Below, piece by piece: positions 1 to 5,105 of a DNA stretch of 5,105 nt; positions within the stretch are counted from its first letter, which is position 1, and every line of letters starts with the position of its first letter. The position numbers and the translations under genes were made by a program. This DNA comes from Acidimicrobiia bacterium. GTDB lineage: Bacteria; Actinomycetota; Acidimicrobiia; Acidimicrobiales; Ilumatobacteraceae. Where the stretch lies: NCBI GenBank assembly GCA_009926705.1, contig RFOJ01000074.1, positions 1 to 5,105 on the forward strand, given 5' to 3'. The notes below the pieces were generated by a model. It saw nothing but the letters and a program-made list of their open reading frames with translations, was not told where the DNA came from and made no database searches.

Positions 1-20
1 GCTCGCGCCGTTGCGCGAGC
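1..20. repeat. Perfect 8-bp inverted repeat at the left edge
   Basis: GCTCGCGC at 1-8 is the exact reverse complement of GCGCGAGC at 13-20, with a CGTT loop. It lies inside the coding frame of the DUF4287/DUF1801 protein, encoding part of Leu-Ala-Pro-Leu-Arg-Glu-Arg. The repeat cannot be followed to the left. It may be a chance product of GC-rich coding sequence, since the encoded residues fit the domain. Confidence 0.5.
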
Positions 21-490
21 GAACGTATGTCGACCAGATGGCGCTGCTGCAGGGTCGATATGGCTTCAGTCGCACGCATGCGAACGCCTTGGTGATGTAC
101 TTCCGTGGGTCAAAGTCGTCGCGTCGATTCAGCACGCTGGCGGAGTACGTGGCGAAGCACCCCGACGAACGTGGCGCGACGATTACAAAGATCTTTTCTG
201 CAGCCCGCAAGGCGAATCGTGATGCCAAAGTGGTGATTGCGTGGAATCAGCCAATGTTGAAGGTCGGTGACACGTACGTGTTCGGTGTGTCGGCAATGAA
301 GACGTACCTGTTGCTCGGCATCTTCAACGACGACGTGCGCAAGCAGATGGCGACTCGATTCAAGGACTACGAACAAAACAAGAAGACAGTGCGGCTACCA
401 GCCGACTGGAAAGTTGACGCGAAGCTGCTGGAAGAAATCGTCGTTCGCACCGTCGGCACGACTCGCCGTCGCACTCGTCGGGGCACATGA
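2..490 (+). CDS. DUF4287 / DUF1801 (YdhG-like) domain protein, 5' end cut by window
   Basis: The reading frame is open to the left edge, so the true start lies outside. A TTG at 11 could serve as a start but would cut into a domain. About the first 40 visible residues (RERTYVDQMALL, then YGFSRTHANALV) resemble the second half of DUF4287, a small helical domain usually found next to DUF1801 or DUF5655. From about residue 55 the protein looks like a DUF1801/YdhG-like domain, with an Ile-Ala-Trp-Asn-Gln-Pro segment followed by a strand containing Val-Gly-Asp-Thr-Tyr-Val-Phe, and a later Lys-Thr-Tyr-Leu-Leu-Leu strand. The tail is very basic (TTRRRTRRGT). The biochemical role of these domains is not established; a small-ligand or iron-binding fold of the frataxin/YdhG type is only suggested by the family. 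The stop (488-490) is one base before the amidase ATG, so the two genes are probably co-transcribed and translationally coupled. Domain assignment is from memory of the families. Confidence 0.8.
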   Translation, partial: LAPLRERTYVDQMALLQGRYGFSRTHANALVMYFRGSKSSRRFSTLAEYVAKHPDERGATITKIFSAARKANRDAKVVIAWNQPMLKVGDTYVFGVSAMKTYLLLGIFNDDVRKQMATRFKDYEQNKKTVRLPADWKVDAKLLEEIVVRTVGTTRRRTRRGT

Positions 491-491
491 G

Positions 492-2072
492 ATGACCACA
501 ACGAAGGCGGCTGGCACGTATCCCGTCGTCGAGAAGACGATTGCCGAGCTGCGAACTGCATTGGAGAGCGGCGAGACCACGAGCGTCGCGTTGGTGCAGG
601 CGTATTTGCGACGTATCGACGCGTATGACCGAGACGGCATCCGTCTCAACTCGGTGGTCGAAGTGAACCCGCACGCATTGAGCGAAGCGCAAGAGTCTGA
701 CCGTCGACGTGCCGCCGGCCAGAGCCGTGGACCGCTCGAAGGTATTCCGTTCACCGCGAAGGATTCGTACATGGTGAAAGGGATGACGGTCGCGAACGGC
801 TCGCCGGCATTCGAACGGCTCGTCGCGGTGCGCGACGCGTTTTCCATCTCGGCGTTACGCGATGCGGGTTGCGTGTTCGTCGGCCTCACGAACATGCCAC
901 CGATGGCCAACGGCGGCATGCAAAGAGGTCTGTACGGTCGCGCCGAGTCGCCGTACAACGCCGACTACCTCACATCGGCGTGGGCTTCGGGCTCGTCGAA
1001 CGGTTCGGGTACCGCGACGGCAGCGAGCTTTGCGGCGTTCGGCCTGGGCGAAGAAACCTGGTCGAGCGGTCGCGCACCGGCGTCATGCAACGCGTTGTGT
1101 GCATACACACCGTCGCGCGGTCTCATCTCCACGCGCGGCAACTGGCCGCTCATCCCCACGATGGACGTCGTCGTCCCGCACACGCGCACGATGGGCGACA
1201 TGTGCGAAATTCTCGACGTGCTGGTGACCGCAGATGCCGACGCGAGCGGAGACTTCTGGCGCATGCAACCGTGGGTGAGACTGCCCGACCCGCAGAGTGT
1301 GCGGCCGATTTCGTTCGTCGACGAATACCGGGCGTCGCGCCGGCGAGCCGCGGAGTCGAAGCCGCTCGCCGGTATACGTCTCGCGGTACCGCGCATGTAC
1401 ATCGGCGAAGACCCGCAACAAGGCACGGGAACGGGCATCGGTAACTTTCTCGGAGCGCGAATCGAGCCGCGGCCTTCGATGCTCGAGTTGTGGCGCGCGG
1501 CTCGCGCCGACCTCGTCGCAGCCGGTGCCGAAGTGATCGACACCGACTTCCCGGTGGTGACGAACTACGAGGCCGATCGCCCCGGAGCACCGAGCATCTT
1601 CAACCGCGGCATCGTGCCGGAAGGATTTCTCGATTTCGAGTTGTGGGAACTTTCGATGTGGGGATGGGACACCTTTCTCGCGCTGAATGCCCAGCCGGGT
1701 TTGAGCCGACTCGTAGACGTCGACGGCCCGCGAATCTTTCCGCGGCACCCGCAAGACACGCTCGAGCAACTCACTACCGATCTCGACGTCGATCTCGCGG
1801 AGTATGTCGCCCGCGCACGCAGGGACGGCATCATCGACCCGTTCCACGGGGCGCATGCCGAACTGTTGCGCCGCGGACTTGAGGCGCTCGAGACCACTCG
1901 GCGCATCGACTTCGAAGAGTGGGTGCGAGACCTCGGTGTCGATGCGGCGGTCATGCCGACGCTCGTCGACATCGCGCCGTCAGATGCAGACAAGAACCCC
2001 GCATCAGCAGCCATCGCTTGGCGCAATGGAGTGTGGGTCTTGCCTTTCGCCACTTCGGAATCCCGACGGTGA
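492..2072 (+). CDS. Amidase signature family hydrolase, C-terminus lost by apparent frameshift
   Basis: This is an amidase-signature enzyme, which hydrolyses (or transfers from) a carboxamide using a Ser-cisSer-Lys triad. Visible catalytic residues are Lys90 in FTAKDSY, Ser168 in the GSSNGSG loop and Ser192 in WSSGRAPA. The 78- and 24-residue spacings match the usual arrangement. The signature is divergent: EETWSSGRAPA stands where many family members have GTDTGGSIRxPA. I chose ATG 492 over a TTG at 414 because the latter would overlap the upstream gene by 77 bases and add unrelated residues; GGGG at about 480-483 is a possible ribosome-binding site. The frame ends with 10 or so aberrant residues (LPFATSESRR) after the family-like AWRNGVWV, while the expected C-terminal block continues in another frame to 2227. 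The product would be 526 residues, about 50-60 short of the repaired length. The substrate cannot be told from sequence. No signal peptide is seen, so it is probably cytoplasmic. Confidence 0.88.
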   Translation: MTTTKAAGTYPVVEKTIAELRTALESGETTSVALVQAYLRRIDAYDRDGIRLNSVVEVNPHALSEAQESDRRRAAGQSRGPLEGIPFTAKDSYMVKGMTVANGSPAFERLVAVRDAFSISALRDAGCVFVGLTNMPPMANGGMQRGLYGRAESPYNADYLTSAWASGSSNGSGTATAASFAAFGLGEETWSSGRAPASCNALCAYTPSRGLISTRGNWPLIPTMDVVVPHTRTMGDMCEILDVLVTADADASGDFWRMQPWVRLPDPQSVRPISFVDEYRASRRRAAESKPLAGIRLAVPRMYIGEDPQQGTGTGIGNFLGARIEPRPSMLELWRAARADLVAAGAEVIDTDFPVVTNYEADRPGAPSIFNRGIVPEGFLDFELWELSMWGWDTFLALNAQPGLSRLVDVDGPRIFPRHPQDTLEQLTTDLDVDLAEYVARARRDGIIDPFHGAHAELLRRGLEALETTRRIDFEEWVRDLGVDAAVMPTLVDIAPSDADKNPASAAIAWRNGVWVLPFATSESRR

Positions 2073-2227
2073 CGGTGCCGATGGGCTCGGCGAGCGACAT
2101 CGCGATGCCGTTTGGCCTCACGTTCGCGGGTGCCGCTTATTCGGATGCCGCACTTCTTCGACTGGCGAACATCTTTGAAGCGCTCCGCCCTCGGCGAACC
2201 GCACCTCCACGCACACCCGAGTTGTAG
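2048..2227 (+). pseudogene. Frame-shifted C-terminal segment of the amidase
   Basis: This stretch encodes the missing amidase C-terminus in the frame one base back from the main gene. It begins RHFGIPTVTVPMG, continues with MPFGLTFAGAAYSDAALLRLA and ends in PRRTAPPRTPEL before a TAG at 2225-2227. The IPTVTVPMG and PVGLTFAG-like strings are the typical C-terminal core strands of amidase-family proteins. No start codon with a ribosome-binding site suggests independent translation. A net loss of one base (or gain of two) between 2039 and 2048, in a stretch containing short C and T runs, explains the break. Because the segment is fully open and well conserved, the event is either very recent or a sequencing or assembly error. 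If repaired, the gene would span 492-2227. Confidence 0.85.
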
Positions 2228-2229
2228 TC

Positions 2230-2243
2230 GCGGCCATCGCCGC
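2230..2243. terminator. Small GC hairpin between convergent genes (weak terminator candidate)
   Basis: GCGGC at 2230-2234 pairs perfectly with GCCGC at 2239-2243 around a CATC loop. It begins two bases after the amidase TAG, in the 50-base gap before the NDH-2 stop codon on the opposite strand. A second weak inverted repeat (CGAGG 2254-2258, CCTCG 2272-2276) follows. Neither is trailed by a T-run, so classical intrinsic termination is not shown. The position between two converging genes is the main argument. Confidence 0.3.
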
Positions 2244-2277
2244 ACCGATCAGTCGAGGCTCGTAAACGATCCCTCGT

Positions 2278-3513
2278 TCAGTCGGTGATGGCGCGGCGCG
2301 GAACCCACACGAGGTAGTTCCACACCCAGTCGGCGAAAATGCTCGTCCGGTTACGCCCGCCCGAAATGTAGGCAAGGTGCAGGGCAAGCCACGTCAGCCA
2401 GGCGAAGGTGCCGCTGAAGCGCAACCACTTGCGAACTTCGACCACGGCCTTCCGTCGCCCGATCGTGGCCATCTGGCCCTTGTCGCGATACTCGAAGTTC
2501 GAAAGCCGCTCACTTCGCGCGAGGCGAAGAAGTTGTTCGGCGACGTGCTTTCCTTGCTGAATCGCAACTGGTGCAATCATCGGCAGCGGTCGACCGGTGT
2601 CGTCGGCCAGGTGCGCTGCGTCGCCGATCACCCAAACACTGTCCGTCAGCGCGAGTGTCGGCTGCACCTTCAGGCGGTTTGCTCGGTCCGACTCGCCGAG
2701 GTGCTTCCATGTGTCGGGGGCGACGACGCCCGCAGCCCAGATGCGTGTGCCGGCGATGAGCTCGTCACCGTCGGACAGATGGAGACTCGTCGGAGTCGCT
2801 TTCGTCACCGCAGTACTGACCCGGACAGAGACCCCCATCGACTCGAGCGTCTTTTTGGCGTGTGCACTCGACTTCTCGTGGAAGCTCGGCAGCAGTCTCG
2901 GACCTGCCTCAATGAGCGTGACCGAGGCGTGATCGGCGACATCTTCGAACTCTCGTCGCATCTCGTGCTGCAATTCACGAATCGCTCCAGCGAGTTCAAC
3001 TCCGGTAGGACCACCTCCGACGACCACGACGTTGAGAGCACTCGGCGGGAGGAAACCATCTTCGACTTCCTCGTAGGTATGCAGCAGTGACCGTCGAATC
3101 CGCCGCGCATCGGCAACCGACTTCATTTGCAGTGTGTGCTCGGCGACACCCTCGATGCCATAGGTAGTGCCCTGGGAGCCGACAGCAAGCACGAGGTGGT
3201 CGAAGTCCAACGTGCGTGTGCCGTTGACGGTCAGTCGGCGCTCAGCAATCTCGATGCTGGTGACCTCACCACGGAGAAAGTCGACCTCACGAAATGCGGT
3301 ACGCACTGGGAAAGCGATGTCATCTTCGGGCAGCCCAGCGGTTGCCACCTGATAAAGCAATGGGGCGAACAAGTGATAGGGGTGGCGGTCAATCAGGGTG
3401 ACTCGATAGGTGCGCGACTTGCGCAACTTGCGCGCGCACGCAAGGCCGCCGAACCCTGCACCAATGATGATGACGTGTCGTTTCGGAGGGGCCTCACCCC
3501 ACTCGAGCGTCAT
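2278..3513 (-). CDS. ndh: Type II NADH dehydrogenase (NDH-2), NADH:quinone oxidoreductase
   Basis: The product is a 411-residue single-subunit, non-proton-pumping NADH:quinone oxidoreductase that passes electrons from NADH through FAD to membrane quinone. The FAD-binding Rossmann motif GAGFGG is at residues 18-23. The NADH-binding motif GGGPTG is at 166-171, followed by VELAG, with Glu202 at the end of the next strand. The second FAD contact, VIGDAA, is at 295-300. The quinone-site region reads APVAIQQG (314-321), with Pro where the family motif AQxxxQ has its first Gln. The C-terminus (about 364-411) holds the hydrophobic and amphipathic helices that dock NDH-2 on the inner face of the membrane, with the typical LHLAYISGGRNR and WVWNYLVWVP strings. 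Length and order match full-length bacterial NDH-2. The start ATG at 3513 is preceded by no clear Shine-Dalgarno sequence, but by TAGATT six bases upstream, which suggests a leaderless mRNA. It is convergent with the amidase and downstream of the tRNA. Confidence 0.95.
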   Translation of the reverse strand: MTLEWGEAPPKRHVIIIGAGFGGLACARKLRKSRTYRVTLIDRHPYHLFAPLLYQVATAGLPEDDIAFPVRTAFREVDFLRGEVTSIEIAERRLTVNGTRTLDFDHLVLAVGSQGTTYGIEGVAEHTLQMKSVADARRIRRSLLHTYEEVEDGFLPPSALNVVVVGGGPTGVELAGAIRELQHEMRREFEDVADHASVTLIEAGPRLLPSFHEKSSAHAKKTLESMGVSVRVSTAVTKATPTSLHLSDGDELIAGTRIWAAGVVAPDTWKHLGESDRANRLKVQPTLALTDSVWVIGDAAHLADDTGRPLPMIAPVAIQQGKHVAEQLLRLARSERLSNFEYRDKGQMATIGRRKAVVEVRKWLRFSGTFAWLTWLALHLAYISGGRNRTSIFADWVWNYLVWVPRRAITD

Positions 3514-3538
3514 TACGTCAATCTAGGTTCAGCTAGGT
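3514..3538 (-). promoter_or_regulatory. Candidate leaderless promoter and direct repeat upstream of NDH-2
   Basis: On the minus strand TAGATT (3525-3520) fits the actinobacterial -10 pattern TAnnnT and lies six bases before the ATG at 3513, the spacing expected if transcription starts at the start codon itself. No purine-rich ribosome-binding site is present. The hexamer ACCTAG occurs twice, at 3528-3523 and 3538-3533, exactly 10 bases apart, so both copies face the same side of the helix. The first copy overlaps the -10 element. No convincing -35 element is visible. The repeat could be an operator, but this is inference. Confidence 0.35.
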
Positions 3539-3545
3539 CGGCAGC

Positions 3546-3583
3546 CCGAGTTGCGCCGCAGCGGCGAGGATGCTGATACTCGG
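3546..3583 (-). terminator. Nested stem-loop just after the tRNA (possible processing or termination structure)
   Basis: On the minus strand, directly after the last tRNA base, CCGAG (3583-3579) can pair with CTCGG (3550-3546). Between them lies a perfect CGCCG-CTG-CGGCG hairpin (3566-3554). The location fits a 3' trailer structure of the tRNA transcript, limiting read-through into the NDH-2 gene or marking the end for processing. There is no T-run, so intrinsic termination is unproven. Confidence 0.25.
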
Positions 3584-3656
3584 CGCGCTCGGAGGGACTC
3601 GAACCCCCAACCCTCTGATCCGAAGTCAGATGCTCTATCCATTGAGCTACGAACGC
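3584..3656 (-). tRNA. tRNA-Arg (anticodon UCG)
   Basis: Read on the minus strand, the 73 bases fold into a complete cloverleaf. The acceptor stem GCGTTCG pairs with CGAGCGC over 7 bp with one G-U pair. The D arm is GCTC/GAGC with loop AATGGATA. The anticodon stem is TCTGA/TCAGA around loop CTTCGGA, which places TCG at positions 34-36. The variable region is GGGTT. The T arm is GGGGG/CCCTC with loop TTCGAGT. The discriminator base is G73. The next bases are CCG, so CCA is not encoded and must be added after transcription. UCG reads the arginine codon CGA and possibly other CGN codons by wobble. The body resembles, from memory, the usual actinobacterial arginine tRNA with anticodon ACG. A TAGCGT (3674-3669) upstream is a weak -10 candidate. 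Confidence 0.96.
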
Positions 3657-3680
3657 TGGTGCGCGTCACGCTACCGCCTG

Positions 3681-3693
3681 CCAAGATTGGGTA
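3681..3693 (+). promoter_or_regulatory. Candidate start-proximal promoter element of the esterase gene
   Basis: The 37-base gap between the divergent tRNA and the esterase contains CCAAGATTGGGTA directly before the ATG at 3694. It has no real Shine-Dalgarno sequence. AAGATT (3683-3688) ends five bases before the start codon and could be a weak -10 of a leaderless or nearly leaderless transcript. The same stretch resembles the sequence before the NDH-2 ATG. The tRNA promoter must overlap this region on the other strand. Confidence 0.25.
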
Positions 3694-4605
3694 ATGGCGC
3701 TTCACCCTCAAACTGCCGCTGTGCTCGAGTTCATGAAGCAGCTCGGCACCCCGCCGTTGCACGAAGTGACGCCTGAGGTCGGTCGTGCGAACTATCTCGC
3801 GACTCGTATTCCATCGAAGGTGGAGCTTCCCGAAATCAGAGACTTTGATGCGGGCGGAGTGCGCTGCAGGCTGTACCGCTCCGCCACGAGCGACGCAGCA
3901 CCGCTCCTTATCTATTACCACGGCGGCGGGTGGGTGATTGGCGACCTTGATACGCACGACGACATCTGCCGCAAGTTGGCGCGCGACGCCAAGTGCAGCG
4001 TCGCCGCCGTCGACTATCGACTCGCCCCCGAACACCCTGCTCCGGCGTCGCACGAAGACTGCATTTCCGCAACGAGATGGATCTTCGCCAATGCGAAATC
4101 GCTCGGTGTCGATGCTTCTCGCATCGCCATTGGTGGCGACTCCGCCGGCGGCAACCTCGCGGCGATCGTCTCGATGCACGCGGGCGTGACGCCTGTCTTT
4201 CAGTTGCTGGTGTACCCGGCCACCGACATGCGCCTAGGCCAAGAGAGTCACCGCGAGAACGCACAGGGCTACCTGCTCACCGCAGACTCGATGAAGTGGT
4301 TCATCAATCACTACTTACAAGGCGATGAGAAAAAGAGGCATGACCCGCTCTATTCACCGCTCCTCAGCGATGAGGCATCGTTGAAAAAGTCGCCACCCAC
4401 TTTGGTGATCACTGCCGAGTACGACCCGCTTCGCGACGAGGGCGAGCAGTTCGCGGCGCGTCTGTCTGCCGTCGGCGTGCAGGCATCTGTCGTTCGCTTC
4501 CACGGGCAAATTCACGCCTTCTTCGGCATGAGCGAAGTGCTCGATGACGCAGCAGCAGCTATCGCGCTCAGCGCGTCGTATTTGCGCAAGTACTTGGGGA
4601 CGTGA
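3694..4605 (+). CDS. Alpha/beta-hydrolase esterase, hormone-sensitive-lipase family (family IV)
   Basis: The 303-residue product is an esterase or lipase of the bacterial HSL group, which hydrolyses carboxyl esters, usually of short to medium acyl chains. The oxyanion-hole motif HGGGW is at residues 76-80. The nucleophile is Ser150 in GGDSAGGN. The acid is Asp244 in EYDPLRDEG. The catalytic histidine is His274 in GQIHAFF. The DYRLAPEHPAPA segment (107-118) is also typical of the family. The N-terminal 50 or so residues would form the cap that shapes the substrate pocket. Length is normal for the family (about 300-320). No signal peptide or lipobox is seen, so it is probably cytoplasmic. The natural substrate cannot be deduced. 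It diverges from the tRNA and is followed after five bases by the MOSC gene, so the two likely form an operon. Confidence 0.93.
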   Translation: MALHPQTAAVLEFMKQLGTPPLHEVTPEVGRANYLATRIPSKVELPEIRDFDAGGVRCRLYRSATSDAAPLLIYYHGGGWVIGDLDTHDDICRKLARDAKCSVAAVDYRLAPEHPAPASHEDCISATRWIFANAKSLGVDASRIAIGGDSAGGNLAAIVSMHAGVTPVFQLLVYPATDMRLGQESHRENAQGYLLTADSMKWFINHYLQGDEKKRHDPLYSPLLSDEASLKKSPPTLVITAEYDPLRDEGEQFAARLSAVGVQASVVRFHGQIHAFFGMSEVLDDAAAAIALSASYLRKYLGT

Positions 4606-4610
4606 CTCAC

Positions 4611-5105
4611 ATGGCTCGACCAGCTGTCATCGTCGATCACTACACCTACGAAGGCACCGATGCGCATCGCACACTGCAGCTGCTCGGCGAACTGTGGAGC
4701 CACCATGTGCACGGTTGCTCGCCGTCGCCAAACGCCCAACTCAAGGCAGCAGACGAACTTGCCCGACTTTTCGCCCCGATTGCCGGTGATGATGACTCAT
4801 CGCAATCACCGCTCGCTCGCGTGACGTCACTTGGTAAGCGCGCTGCGGAGCGCATCGACCACGCTGAACCAGAGGCGCTGCAGCGGGCGCTGCGCGAGAT
4901 GTGGGCACCGCTCGCGGCGCTCGCCAATGCCTCTCAAGACTCGCCCGATGCCGCCGCTCGAGGCACGAGTGCGGACGGCGTCATCGCCGGGCTCTTCCTT
5001 TCAGATGGTGGAGTGCCAAAGACGGCCGTCGACAGTGTCGAGGTGGGCTATCGCGGCGTGATGGGAGACCGGCAAGCGACTCGTCAGCACCACGGCCGAC
5101 CCTGG
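4611..5105 (+). CDS. MOSC-domain protein with unassigned N-terminal part, 3' end beyond window
   Basis: An open frame from ATG 4611 runs to the right edge, giving 165 residues without a stop. From about residue 121 it matches the beginning of a MOSC domain: a VIAGLFLSDGGVPK stretch, then VEVGYRGVMGDRQ and QHHGRPW, the local equivalent of the GDxxxxxxHGGP motif. MOSC domains occur in molybdenum-cofactor sulfurases and in YiiM/YuaD-type proteins, where a later cysteine carries sulfur or binds the cofactor; that part lies outside the window. Residues 1-120 are mostly helical in appearance (HRTLQLLGELWSHHV, NAQLKAADELARLF, EALQRALREMWAPLAALA) with an acidic linker DDDSS, and I do not recognise a domain. 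The start follows the esterase stop by five bases; GGGGA at 4597-4600 region, inside the end of the esterase gene, could act as ribosome-binding site. An internal ATG at codon 97 could start a MOSC-only form, but there is no supporting site. Confidence 0.82.
   Translation, partial: MARPAVIVDHYTYEGTDAHRTLQLLGELWSHHVHGCSPSPNAQLKAADELARLFAPIAGDDDSSQSPLARVTSLGKRAAERIDHAEPEALQRALREMWAPLAALANASQDSPDAAARGTSADGVIAGLFLSDGGVPKTAVDSVEVGYRGVMGDRQATRQHHGRPW

Noticed and set aside
414..491. Earlier TTG start for the amidase
   Set aside because: It would overlap the DUF1801 gene by 77 bases and add residues without family resemblance. ATG 492 follows the upstream stop by one base.
1083..1856. Minus-strand open frame of 257 residues inside the amidase
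   Set aside because: It is an antisense shadow rich in Arg, Val and His, which is expected in GC-rich coding DNA; the amidase frame carries the conserved residues.
2377..3090. Plus-strand open frame of 237 residues
   Set aside because: It lies wholly antisense to the clear NDH-2 gene and has no domain-like features.
3584..3656. tRNA as an integration site for a mobile element
   Set aside because: No integrase gene, repeated tRNA 3' end or foreign-looking cargo is present on either side.
3570..3776. Plus-strand open frame containing GGTRTPNPLIRSQMLYPLSYER
   Set aside because: This is the familiar spurious translation of the antisense strand of a tRNA; the remainder overlaps the esterase in a wrong frame.
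3529..4179. Minus-strand open frame of 216 residues across the tRNA and the start of the esterase
   Set aside because: Its C-terminal part, SSMDRASDFGSEGWGFESLRA, is simply the translation of the tRNA gene, a well-known kind of false protein. The rest is antisense to the esterase.
1..5105. A new multi-gene biological system
   Set aside because: All genes belong to common families (DUF1801, amidase, NDH-2, esterase, MOSC) in at least three separate transcription units, with no defence, toxin-antitoxin, phage, repeat-array or retroelement hallmarks.

Overview
The window looks like ordinary chromosomal sequence from a GC-rich bacterium, most likely an actinobacterium. An Acidimicrobiia (Ilumatobacter-like) source is my best guess. 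This rests on codon choice (many TCG, GAC, CGC and CGA codons), a tRNA gene without an encoded CCA end, weak Shine-Dalgarno sequences with possible leaderless starts, and the look of the proteins. I could not run a taxonomic search.

Layout, left to right. A plus-strand gene cut by the left edge (2-490) encodes the end of a DUF4287 plus DUF1801 (YdhG-like) protein. One base after its stop begins an amidase-signature-family enzyme (492-2072). Its conserved C-terminus has slipped into another frame (about 2048-2227), so the gene carries an apparent frameshift near 2040-2048. A short GC-rich hairpin (2230-2243) separates it from a convergent minus-strand gene for a type II NADH dehydrogenase (NDH-2, 2278-3513). 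Upstream of that gene, on the same strand, lies a tRNA-Arg with anticodon UCG (3584-3656). A plus-strand pair diverges from the tRNA: an HSL-family (family IV) alpha/beta-hydrolase esterase (3694-4605), then after 5 bases a MOSC-domain protein (from 4611) that runs off the right edge and has an N-terminal part of about 120 residues that I do not recognise.

How the genes relate. There are two likely plus-strand transcription units (DUF1801 protein with amidase; esterase with MOSC protein) and a minus-strand side with the tRNA and NDH-2. NDH-2 serves central respiration. The amidase and esterase are hydrolases of unknown substrate. The MOSC protein probably handles a molybdenum-cofactor-type ligand or sulfur. 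I see no sign that they form one pathway. There is no mobile element, CRISPR array, integrase or defence cassette, and I do not claim a new system. The points most worth a second look are the amidase frameshift, the UCG anticodon in a tRNA whose body resembles the usual ACG isoacceptor, the unassigned N-terminal part of the MOSC protein, and a similar 16-17 base motif at the starts of both the NDH-2 and esterase genes.
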